A DNA stretch of 64,000 bases from positions 248,001 through 312,000 of the forward strand of contig NZ_FNEX01000006.1 in assembly GCF_900100435.1 (NCBI RefSeq), in the 5' to 3' direction. The DNA comes from Pedobacter sp. ok626. GTDB lineage: Bacteria > Bacteroidota > Bacteroidia > Sphingobacteriales > Sphingobacteriaceae. The notes under the pieces were generated by a model. That model did no database searches. It saw only the letters and a list, made by a program, of their open reading frames with translations, and was not told the DNA's origin. Positions 35,814 through 43,879 of the stretch are shown in pieces. The stretch's first letter is position 1; every line of letters starts with the position of its first letter. A program made the translations under genes and the position numbers.

Positions 35814-38800
35814 ATGATTAATCGAACAACATCCTCCTATTGGTATATCATGATTTTTTTATTGTGTTGTAGTGCGGTAGATGCTCTTGGAAAATATGAC
35901 TCAATCAATAAGGTAATTCATTTTAAAAACCAATTAACAGTAAAAGGTAAAGTATCTGATGTGAACGGCCCTTTGCCGGGTGTCATTGTAAAGTTGAAGG
36001 GAAGTACGAAATCTACTTCAACTGAAGGAAACGGTAATTACAGTTTAACAATTCCTGATGGTACAGGAACATTAATATTTTCTTCTATTGGATATATTTC
36101 TCAGGAAATTGCAGTAGAAAACAGATCAATAATAAATGTAACACTAGTTGCCGAAAATAAAACACTATCAGAAGTTATCGTAGTGGGATATGGAACGCAG
36201 AAAAAATCTGACATTACAGGTTCTATTGTCTCTATTGGAGAAAAGGCCCTTGCTGATGTTCCTGTAACCAACCTATCACAGGCTTTACAAGGAAGAGGTG
36301 CTGGTTTAGATATTCAAAAAAGCGGGGGTAACAGTAAACCGGGAGCCACGCCAGTAATTAGGATTCGGGGAGTACGCTCCCTTCTTGCAAATAATGATCC
36401 GTTATTTGTTGTAGATGGTATTCCATATACTGGAAGCATCAATGATTTGAATCCAGATGATATCGCTTCAGTTGAGGTGCTTAAAGATGCATCTTCAACA
36501 GCGATTTATGGTTCAAGGGGTGCAAACGGTGTGATTTTGGTAACGACTAAAAAAGGGAAAATAGGTGAGGCTGTGGTTACCTATAGTGGTTATGCCGGGG
36601 TTACCAAGAATTTGGGGAAAATTGACGTCATGGATGGCGCTCAGTTTGCATTGTTAAAAAAATGGGCTACCGTTAATGGTACAACGAAGTATTCAGGAAT
36701 AGATGATCCAGCGCTGGACGGTATTTTTGCTCCGCAAGAATTGGAGTCCATTAAAATGGGGCGCAGTACTGACTGGCAAGATCTGATTTATAAAAATGGG
36801 ATTACAAATAATCACCAGATCGCAGTTTCTGGAGGATCAGAAAAGACCCAATATGCGCTATCTGGGGGGTATCACAATGAAACAGGAATTTATCCTGGTC
36901 AGGCTTTTACACGCTATTCCGCTAAAATAAGTGTTGATCAGAAATTAGGTAAATATTTTAAAGTTGGGTTGAACAGTTTTAATACTTATAGCTTGACTAA
37001 AGGAGAAGGCTTCAATCCAATGGGCCAGGTACTCCGCGCTAGTCCATTAGCTACCCCTTATGATGAAACGGGTAAATTATGGGGCTTTGTACCAGGAAGT
37101 GCAAATCAGGTATGGAATCCACTAGCCGATTTTGTTGATGGTGCTAAAGTAGAGAACCGTAAACGTTTTGGAACTTTCACTACCCTATATGCGGAAGCCT
37201 ATATAACTGAAGGGTTAAAGTACAGATTTAATGCTGGGGCTGAACTTAAAACCGATATTTATGGCAATTTCTACGGAAGTGCAACCTCAAATAACCTTGG
37301 TGGCTTATCAACATCTAGCAATAGAACTGAGTTCAGAACAGATTATACGCTGGAGAATATCTTAACCTACGATAAAGTGATTGCCAAAGATCATAAATTA
37401 AACTTCACGGGTTTATTCAGCTTTCAGAAAGATGAAAACCAGCGTAATTCTTTTAACAATAATAACCTCGTTGCGGATGCACTGTGGTATTATAATCCAG
37501 AACTTGGCTCAAATCTTACTGCTACAGGAAGTTTTAACGAATGGTCATTGCTTTCTTATATGGGAAGAGTAAATTACGGTTATAAGGATAAATACTTGTT
37601 AACCCTGACCTTACGTTCTGATGCCTCATCACGACTTGCTCCTGGTGCAAAATATAAAACATTCCCTTCTGCTGCAGCTGCATGGAACATCAGTCAGGAA
37701 AATTTTATTAAGAAGATATCGGCCATTTCAAATTTGAAACTGAGACTTTCTTATGGATCGGTAGGAAATACTGCAATCGACCCTTATTCAACGCTTGGCT
37801 CGCTTGATGGGGTGGTTTATAATTTTGGCGATAAAACAACTACCGGATTATTCTTAGCTAGTGTGCCTAATCCAAAACTGGCTTGGGAGTATAGTGCGAC
37901 GGCGAATCTTGGTTTGGATTTTGGTGTATTCAATAATCGTATAACAGGGTCAATTGATGCTTATCATGTTTGGACTGATAACCTTATTTTGCAACAAAAT
38001 CTTCCTTTTACAACTGGAATTCCAAATGCATATGTTACCAATGTAGGGAAGTCTGAGAATAAAGGGATAGAGTTTCAGATCAGTACAGTGAACATTGATG
38101 GGGATGGTAAAGATAAGGTAAGATGGACAACAGACTTTAATGCTTCCATTAACCGTGGTAAAATTACTCAACTTCAAGATGGGATTATCAATGACCCGGA
38201 CAATAACAGATTTACTGGACAGCCTATCGGCACTATTTTCGATTTAAAAAAAGTAGGTATCTGGCAAAATACTCCTGAAGACATTGCTGAAGCTAAAAGA
38301 TTGGGCTTAACGCTGACTGGTTCCAGTTCCGTGATAGGAAATATAAGGATTGCAGATACGAATAACGACGGTAAAATTACAGCTGATGATAGGGTAATCA
38401 TTGGTTCTAGCCAGCCAGATTGGTCGGGTGGTTTTACTAATAGATTTGCTTATAAAAACTTCGACTTTACTGTTGTCGCTTTCGGCCGTTTCGGTAGTAC
38501 TATTGTAAGCAGTATGCACAATAGTGGATTTGCCAATACATTCCAGGGAAATTATAACAATCTGGATGTGAATTATTGGACGCCAACTAATAATGAGAAT
38601 TTCTGGCCTAAGCCGAATGCGGCATCAACCAATACGCCAAACAATTCAACATTGGGCTATTTTGATGGTACTTTCGTTAAAATAAGGACTTTAGCATTGG
38701 GGTACAATTTGCCTCAAAAACTAGTGTCTAAATTAGGAATCAAAGCATTGAGAGTCTATACTTCTGTAAATGATGCTTTCATTTTGTTTTCAGAATATCG

Positions 38801-38930
38801 TAATAAATACAAAGGGATAGATCCTGAATCAATTATAAGTAATACTGGGGCCACTAATAATAGACCCAACGTTGGTGTGGATACACCCGCTAGTTATTCT
38901 ATGGTTTTTGGTTTAAATATGACGCTTTAA
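35814..38930 (+). CDS. SusC-like TonB-dependent outer-membrane transporter
   Basis: The 1038-residue protein has an N-terminal signal, a carboxypeptidase-regulatory-like domain at about residues 43-120 (LTVKGKVSDVNGPLPGVIVKL) and a TonB box-like EVIVVGYGTQKK at about 121. A plug with ASSTAIYGSRGANGVILVTTKKG precedes the barrel, which ends SMVFGLNMTL. These are canonical SusC features. It imports glycan fragments across the outer membrane with SusD as the lid, powered by TonB. Unlike the second SusC in this window it has no STN domain, so it is not expected to signal to a FecR anti-sigma factor. susD follows after 15 bp. Confidence 0.95.
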   Translation: MINRTTSSYWYIMIFLLCCSAVDALGKYDSINKVIHFKNQLTVKGKVSDVNGPLPGVIVKLKGSTKSTSTEGNGNYSLTIPDGTGTLIFSSIGYISQEIAVENRSIINVTLVAENKTLSEVIVVGYGTQKKSDITGSIVSIGEKALADVPVTNLSQALQGRGAGLDIQKSGGNSKPGATPVIRIRGVRSLLANNDPLFVVDGIPYTGSINDLNPDDIASVEVLKDASSTAIYGSRGANGVILVTTKKGKIGEAVVTYSGYAGVTKNLGKIDVMDGAQFALLKKWATVNGTTKYSGIDDPALDGIFAPQELESIKMGRSTDWQDLIYKNGITNNHQIAVSGGSEKTQYALSGGYHNETGIYPGQAFTRYSAKISVDQKLGKYFKVGLNSFNTYSLTKGEGFNPMGQVLRASPLATPYDETGKLWGFVPGSANQVWNPLADFVDGAKVENRKRFGTFTTLYAEAYITEGLKYRFNAGAELKTDIYGNFYGSATSNNLGGLSTSSNRTEFRTDYTLENILTYDKVIAKDHKLNFTGLFSFQKDENQRNSFNNNNLVADALWYYNPELGSNLTATGSFNEWSLLSYMGRVNYGYKDKYLLTLTLRSDASSRLAPGAKYKTFPSAAAAWNISQENFIKKISAISNLKLRLSYGSVGNTAIDPYSTLGSLDGVVYNFGDKTTTGLFLASVPNPKLAWEYSATANLGLDFGVFNNRITGSIDAYHVWTDNLILQQNLPFTTGIPNAYVTNVGKSENKGIEFQISTVNIDGDGKDKVRWTTDFNASINRGKITQLQDGIINDPDNNRFTGQPIGTIFDLKKVGIWQNTPEDIAEAKRLGLTLTGSSSVIGNIRIADTNNDGKITADDRVIIGSSQPDWSGGFTNRFAYKNFDFTVVAFGRFGSTIVSSMHNSGFANTFQGNYNNLDVNYWTPTNNENFWPKPNAASTNTPNNSTLGYFDGTFVKIRTLALGYNLPQKLVSKLGIKALRVYTSVNDAFILFSEYRNKYKGIDPESIISNTGATNNRPNVGVDTPASYSMVFGLNMTL

Positions 38931-38945
38931 CTCAATTTTAATTGT

Positions 38946-40649
38946 ATGAAAAAGAAATATATTATTTGCTTCGTAGCTTGTCTGTATTTAGCAGCTACCG
39001 GATGTAAAAATGCATTAATAGAAGAACCGCATTCAACGTTAACTCCTGAGTATTTTTCAACAGCACAGGGCTTTCAAAAAGGATTGGATGCTGCATACGC
39101 AGGTAATCGTTCTTTCTGGGGGAATCAGGATTTATTTACCATGACAGTAATTGGAACGGATGAGTTTTTTACTGGTAAGGATGGAAACAACAGCATCAAT
39201 AAATACAATAGTAATTACACCACTACAAATGGACAAGTTGAGGCGGTTTGGAAAAATTGTTACTATAATATCAATACTTGTAATGGAGTAATAGATAATT
39301 CTTTGATCGTTACTGGTTTGTCGGCTGATGTGATCAGCAGAAGTGTAGCAGAAGCAAAGATTTTGAGGGCAAATTATTATTTCCTTCTGGTTCAGTTTTA
39401 TGGTGATGTAAGTTTAAATAAAAATTTTCAAAACACCCCTAAAACATCAGGCACACGTGAACCAATGGCCGAAGTGTATGATTTTATTGTGAACGATCTT
39501 AAAGAGGCCATTGCTACACCAACTTTATATGCAAATCCGAAAACAACGGGCGCTGTCGCTGGTGAACTTACAAGAGTTGCAGCACAACATTTGTTGGCTA
39601 AAGTTTACTTAACCAGAGCTGGTTCGCTAGCAAAAAAATCGACAGATTATACGGACGCCTATAACATGGCAAAGACCGTGATCACTACTGGCGGTATGTC
39701 ATTAATGCAAGATTTTGGGGATGTATTTGCAGAAGGAAATGAAAATAGTAATGAAGTATTGTGGAATGTTCAGCATACTTCTAATCTTGCTTACAATGGC
39801 CCAAATAATAGTGGTGGTGCCGATAATGTATTAAATCACATGTGGGTTCCTCAATATGAACTTCGTCCGGGAATGATGCGTTCAGTGATATACGGACGTC
39901 CATATATTCGTTGCTCGCCTACGAGGTGGTTAACTGATGTTGCTTTTCAGGAAAGAGTAAATGATACCCGCTACAATAAAACGTTTCTAACTACCTGGAT
40001 ATGCAACAATGCCTCATCTATCCCTAAGTGGCCTAAAGTACTTCCTCCAGGAGCTCCTGCTGGAGCTATTCCTGAACAAAATAAATTTGCAGTTGGGGAT
40101 ACGGCGATTTTTATGCCTGGCTTTGCTGTAAGCCCAGCTAAAATCGCAGCCTCCAGGTATTTATTGATTCCGCCGGATGGTTATGATTTTACATTGGCAC
40201 CTTATATGAAAAAATACAATGATACCAAACGTGCTGACTTGAATTATCCATCTATTCGTCCGGTAATTGTTTATCGTTTAGCTGAAACTTATCTAATTGC
40301 TGCGGAAGCAGCTTATATGGGGGGTGCTACTCAGCAAGATGCCCTAGATAATATTAACATTGTTAGAAGAAGGGCTGCTTACCCAAATCCAAATCCAGCT
40401 GTGATGAATGTAACTTCAATTCCTTCTCTTGATTTTATTTTAGATGAAAGAACCCGTGAATTATGCGGGGAAAATATACGCTGGTTGGATTTAGTAAGAA
40501 CAGGTAAGCTTTTAGAAAGGGTGAAATTGTACAACGCAGAAGCAGGAGCAAATATTAAGCCCTTTCACGTTTTGAGACCAATACCTCAAAAACAAATTGA
40601 CGCTGTAACCACGGGCCCTAAATACCCTCAAAATCTTGGCTGGTTTTAA
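38946..40649 (+). CDS. SusD-like glycan-binding lipoprotein
   Basis: The 567-residue surface lipoprotein has a lipobox ending at Cys20 (YLAATGCKN). It then has the SusD-family start EEPHSTLTPEYFSTAQGFQKGLDAAY, a tetratricopeptide-like core (VVYRLAETYLIAAEAAYMGG) and a C-terminal FILDERTRELCGENIRWLDLVR block followed by PIPQKQID. SusD proteins bind glycans and cap the SusC barrel. It lies between susC1 (15 bp) and the GH28 gene. The paired SusC and SusD define the first PUL. Confidence 0.95.
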   Translation: MKKKYIICFVACLYLAATGCKNALIEEPHSTLTPEYFSTAQGFQKGLDAAYAGNRSFWGNQDLFTMTVIGTDEFFTGKDGNNSINKYNSNYTTTNGQVEAVWKNCYYNINTCNGVIDNSLIVTGLSADVISRSVAEAKILRANYYFLLVQFYGDVSLNKNFQNTPKTSGTREPMAEVYDFIVNDLKEAIATPTLYANPKTTGAVAGELTRVAAQHLLAKVYLTRAGSLAKKSTDYTDAYNMAKTVITTGGMSLMQDFGDVFAEGNENSNEVLWNVQHTSNLAYNGPNNSGGADNVLNHMWVPQYELRPGMMRSVIYGRPYIRCSPTRWLTDVAFQERVNDTRYNKTFLTTWICNNASSIPKWPKVLPPGAPAGAIPEQNKFAVGDTAIFMPGFAVSPAKIAASRYLLIPPDGYDFTLAPYMKKYNDTKRADLNYPSIRPVIVYRLAETYLIAAEAAYMGGATQQDALDNINIVRRRAAYPNPNPAVMNVTSIPSLDFILDERTRELCGENIRWLDLVRTGKLLERVKLYNAEAGANIKPFHVLRPIPQKQIDAVTTGPKYPQNLGWF

Positions 40650-40708
40650 GGTTTGATAATAAAAGGCTAAAGAAATACTTTAGATAGATAATGATCCAAA
40701 CAATTAAA

Positions 40709-42247
40709 ATGAAATTACTGGTTAGTTTATTAATGCTTGCAGCTTTTACAAATTTTGTAAAAGCTGCTGATTTCAACATCCTCAAATACGGAGCGGTTGG
40801 AGACGGCATGACCTTAAACACAACAGCCATACAAAAAGCTATTGATGAATGTCATCAATCAGGTGGGGGCAAAGTGATCTTTCCTGAAGGGAAATTTCTT
40901 TCTGGGACTATTGTATTAAAGGACAATTGTACCATCCATTTTGAAAAAAATGCTGTCCTATTGGGTAGCGTTGATCTGAAAGATTACAAAAACTTAGATC
41001 CTTTTACAGAAGGCTTAGGTATTGATGTCGGCTGGGCACTTTTAGTGGCCGTTGATGCAAAGAATATCGGACTTGAGGGTGATGGAACCATTGACGGGCA
41101 AGGTTCGGCCATAAAGGCTAAACACATCCTGACGGATACGCGACCGGAAGGACAGCGCTGGGGAATGAGGCCATTTTTAGTGCGTATTGTTCGTTGTGAG
41201 GGTGTAACAGTTAAAGACGTAACCTTAAAGTATGCCGGAGCCTGGACTTCACATTACTTCCAGAGTAAAAACCTTCACATTGAGAATGTGAAAATCCAGA
41301 GTGTGGGCGTAGCGCATAATGATGGAATTGGTATTGATGGTTGCCAGGATGTAATTATTAAAGATTGCGACGTGGTAAGTGGGGATGATGCTTTGGTATT
41401 TAAGACCACATCTAGTATGATGCCTTGCAGAAACATAGTTGTGAGCGGATTGCGCCTTAAAAGCAGTCAGGCTGGCATTAAAATAGGGACCGAGTCTATG
41501 GCTGCTTTCGAAAATATCAAGATTTCGAAATGCCATATTTATGAAACCAAAAATGGGGGAATAAAATTGCTTACCGTTGATGGGGCAAATTTGAGGAATG
41601 TGGAGATTTCCGACATTACTATGGAAGATGTAAGAACGCCTATGCTTTTCCGTTTAGGTTCCAGGTTGAGCGTATTTCGTAAAAACACCGAGAGCCAACA
41701 ACCAACTGGAACATTTGAAAACGTAGTGATTAGAAATGTTAAAGCAAACGCTTCGGCAAATGCACAACTGATGCCACCAACAGGGATATTAATAACAGGT
41801 GTACCCGGACATTACATTACGGGTTTAACCTTGGAGAACATCGAGATTAGTTTGGCAGGTGGTGGATTGGCAGAACATGCACGTCAGGCCGTACCAGAGG
41901 CAATAGATCAATATCCGGAGGTTAAAACCTTTGGGCCTCGCGTACCAGCTTACGGGATTTGGGCAAGGCATGTAAAAGGATTGAAGCTTAAAAACGTAAA
42001 ATTCAATTTAGCTAGTAATGATTTAAGACCAGCATTGGTATGTGAGGATGGCATAGGTGTTGAAGTCTCTGATTGGAAATTACCAGAAACCACGGGTGCA
42101 GAATCTATCATCAGATTCGAAAATGTACAGAATGCAGTGGTTAAAGATGTGACAGGTAAAGTTGCCGCAAAGAAGTTTGTGCTTGTTGAAGGAAACAGTA
42201 AGGCAATTAGTGTAAAGGACAATAAAATTACCGGTATAACTAATTAA
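40709..42247 (+). CDS. GH28-like polygalacturonase-family protein, exported
   Basis: From the ATG at 40709 the 512-residue protein has a signal peptide (KLLVSLLMLAAFTNFVKA) and a right-handed beta-helix. The start FNILKYGAVGDGMTLNTTAIQKAI is typical of GH28. Active-site parts seen are HNDGIGID (Asn204-Asp205) and SGDDALVF (Asp226-Asp227). The usual GHG histidine is absent: the third motif reads QAGIKIGTES, and RIK appears as GIK. The family fold is clear but the chemistry may differ from polygalacturonase. It is the last gene of the first PUL, 59 bp after susD, and points to a pectic substrate. Confidence 0.88.
   Translation: MKLLVSLLMLAAFTNFVKAADFNILKYGAVGDGMTLNTTAIQKAIDECHQSGGGKVIFPEGKFLSGTIVLKDNCTIHFEKNAVLLGSVDLKDYKNLDPFTEGLGIDVGWALLVAVDAKNIGLEGDGTIDGQGSAIKAKHILTDTRPEGQRWGMRPFLVRIVRCEGVTVKDVTLKYAGAWTSHYFQSKNLHIENVKIQSVGVAHNDGIGIDGCQDVIIKDCDVVSGDDALVFKTTSSMMPCRNIVVSGLRLKSSQAGIKIGTESMAAFENIKISKCHIYETKNGGIKLLTVDGANLRNVEISDITMEDVRTPMLFRLGSRLSVFRKNTESQQPTGTFENVVIRNVKANASANAQLMPPTGILITGVPGHYITGLTLENIEISLAGGGLAEHARQAVPEAIDQYPEVKTFGPRVPAYGIWARHVKGLKLKNVKFNLASNDLRPALVCEDGIGVEVSDWKLPETTGAESIIRFENVQNAVVKDVTGKVAAKKFVLVEGNSKAISVKDNKITGITN
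40739..40767 (+). repeat. 29 bp inverted repeat inside the GH28 signal-peptide coding region
   Basis: Fourteen-base perfect arms (GCAGCTTTTACAAA and TTTGTAAAAGCTGC) flank one T. The hairpin lies about 30 bases after the chosen ATG and codes for AAFTNFVKAA. It could form a stable mRNA hairpin early in the gene. Confidence 0.8.
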
Positions 42248-42257
42248 TACATTATTT

Positions 42258-42304
42258 GTAGCCTGGCTGCTAAAATGGTTAGGCTACAGATAATGATTTT
42301 TTTT
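42258..42304 (+). terminator. Possible terminator of the first PUL
   Basis: GTAGCCT (42258-42264) pairs with AGGCTAC (42281-42287), and a run of eight T begins at 42297. The structure overlaps the 3' end of the convergent ydcF-like gene, so it is a compact but only moderate candidate. Confidence 0.45.
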
Positions 42305-42974
42305 CAGACAGTTGTTTAACATGATCCAACTCATTGCGGATCTCATCAATAGGGAAATCGCCTCTTTCCCCATAAGTTAACAATCTTAAATATTCTCCCC
42401 ATATCAAATCACGGCCATACAATGTTTTAGGCCACATCTGTTTGCTGACTGGATACTTGGAGATATCTGTAGTTAAGGGCAAAGGAATACAATGCAATTC
42501 TACAGTTGGGAAAAACCTTTTTAAGGATAATGCCGCTCTTGTAGAGGCATAAGAGTGCGACAAAAAAGTGATGCTCCTGATGTTTGCAAATGAAATTATC
42601 TTTCTGGCTTCAACGATATTCTCAATGATATTTTTAGACTTGTTTTCTATATAGATCTTTTTATCAGCATATTTTTCAAGAGGAATATACGACTTGATGA
42701 GTTCTGATTCTGCCTTTTTTTTGTAAAATGAGCCACTGTAGTTTGCAATTCCGCCTGTGATTAAAACCTGATTTACGAATCCTTCATTTAGCATGTAGGA
42801 GATAATATCAGCGATTTCGCGATGCTGAACATTCGAACCAAATACAAAAAGAAGGTCAGATGCAACTAAACTTTCTTCCTGAAAACAGAGTGTTGTTAGT
42901 GCTGAAATTAACTCAGCATCCATATCTGGGCTTGCCGGAACTTTTTGAATTTCCCGCTGTAATTCTTCTGACAT
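42279..42974 (-). CDS. YdcF/DUF218-family protein
   Basis: The 231-residue protein shows the DUF218 fold pattern: SDLLFVFGSNVQHREIADII, VLITGGIANYSGS, and SITFLSHSYASTRAALSLKRFFP. No signal peptide is visible, so it is probably cytoplasmic, unlike membrane-bound ElyC/SanA. DUF218 proteins are Rossmann-like, some bind S-adenosylmethionine, and the biochemical role is mostly unknown. It is convergent with the GH28 gene and divergent from ku with 118 bp between. Confidence 0.8.
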   Translation of the reverse strand: MSEELQREIQKVPASPDMDAELISALTTLCFQEESLVASDLLFVFGSNVQHREIADIISYMLNEGFVNQVLITGGIANYSGSFYKKKAESELIKSYIPLEKYADKKIYIENKSKNIIENIVEARKIISFANIRSITFLSHSYASTRAALSLKRFFPTVELHCIPLPLTTDISKYPVSKQMWPKTLYGRDLIWGEYLRLLTYGERGDFPIDEIRNELDHVKQLSEKKSLSVA

Positions 42975-43092
42975 ATAATTGGGTAATTGTATATTATAAA
43001 CGTTAGTCGTGGTCGATTCGCTACAACAAGGGCTGAATATTTTTTTGGAACCTTTTTCATAACGGTTTGTTTTTACATTAAACTCTACAGAA

Positions 43093-43857
43093 ATGAGATC
43101 AATATGGAACGGTTCGATAGGCTTTGGCCTGGTTAATATTCCTGTTAAGTTATACTCAGGAGTACACAGTAGCAGCCTTGATTTGGATATGTTGGACGAG
43201 CGGGATCATGCCAATATAAGATTCAAAAGGGTGAATGAGAAAACCCACAAGGAGGTGGCTTATGAGCATATTGTAAAAGGATACTTTTTAAAAGATCGTT
43301 ATATCGTGCTCGACGATCATGATTTTGAAGAAGTAAAGCCTGAGAAAACCAAGCTTATAGAAATTGAGAATTTTGTAAACATCTCAGAAATTAACCCGGT
43401 TTATTACGAGACATCGTACTATACGCAACCAGAATCTCAAGGGAAAAGAGCATATGTTTTATTGCTTAAGGCCCTAATGAAATCTAAAATGGCCGGTGTT
43501 GCCCGATTTGTATTAAGAAATAGTGAGAACCTTTGTGTCATACACCCTATGAATGGGATTATTGTGATCACTAAGATTCGGTTTCAGGAAGAAATCCGTG
43601 ACACAAAAGAGTTGGAGTTAAAAGAAGCAGTTACCATCAGCCCCAAAGAGTTAGAAGTTGGCCTGGCTTTAATTAAACAATATACTTCCCCTTTCAATAT
43701 CGAATCGTTTAAAAATGATTATTCAAAAGAATTGCTAAAGATCATTAATGCGAAGGCCAAAGGTAAGCGGGCGACGGTTAAAAAGATTAAACCTAAAAAA
43801 GCTGTTAGCGAAGATTTATACGATCAATTGATGGAAAGCTTAAATAAAAGAGCCTGA
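43093..43857 (+). CDS. ku: Non-homologous end-joining protein Ku
   Basis: Bacterial Ku forms a homodimeric ring that loads on double-strand DNA ends and recruits LigD. The 254-residue protein starts with the conserved SIWNGSIGFGLVNIPVKLY and has RDHANIRFKRVNEKTHKEV and KGYFLKDRYIVLDDHDFE blocks. The C-terminal tail is lysine-rich (RATVKKIKPKKA), as in Ku proteins that contact DNA. It is 22 bp upstream of ligD, so the two form one NHEJ operon. The upstream neighbour is divergent. Confidence 0.96.
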   Translation: MRSIWNGSIGFGLVNIPVKLYSGVHSSSLDLDMLDERDHANIRFKRVNEKTHKEVAYEHIVKGYFLKDRYIVLDDHDFEEVKPEKTKLIEIENFVNISEINPVYYETSYYTQPESQGKRAYVLLLKALMKSKMAGVARFVLRNSENLCVIHPMNGIIVITKIRFQEEIRDTKELELKEAVTISPKELEVGLALIKQYTSPFNIESFKNDYSKELLKIINAKAKGKRATVKKIKPKKAVSEDLYDQLMESLNKRA

Positions 43858-43879
43858 TCGATACCTTAATATTTTAATG

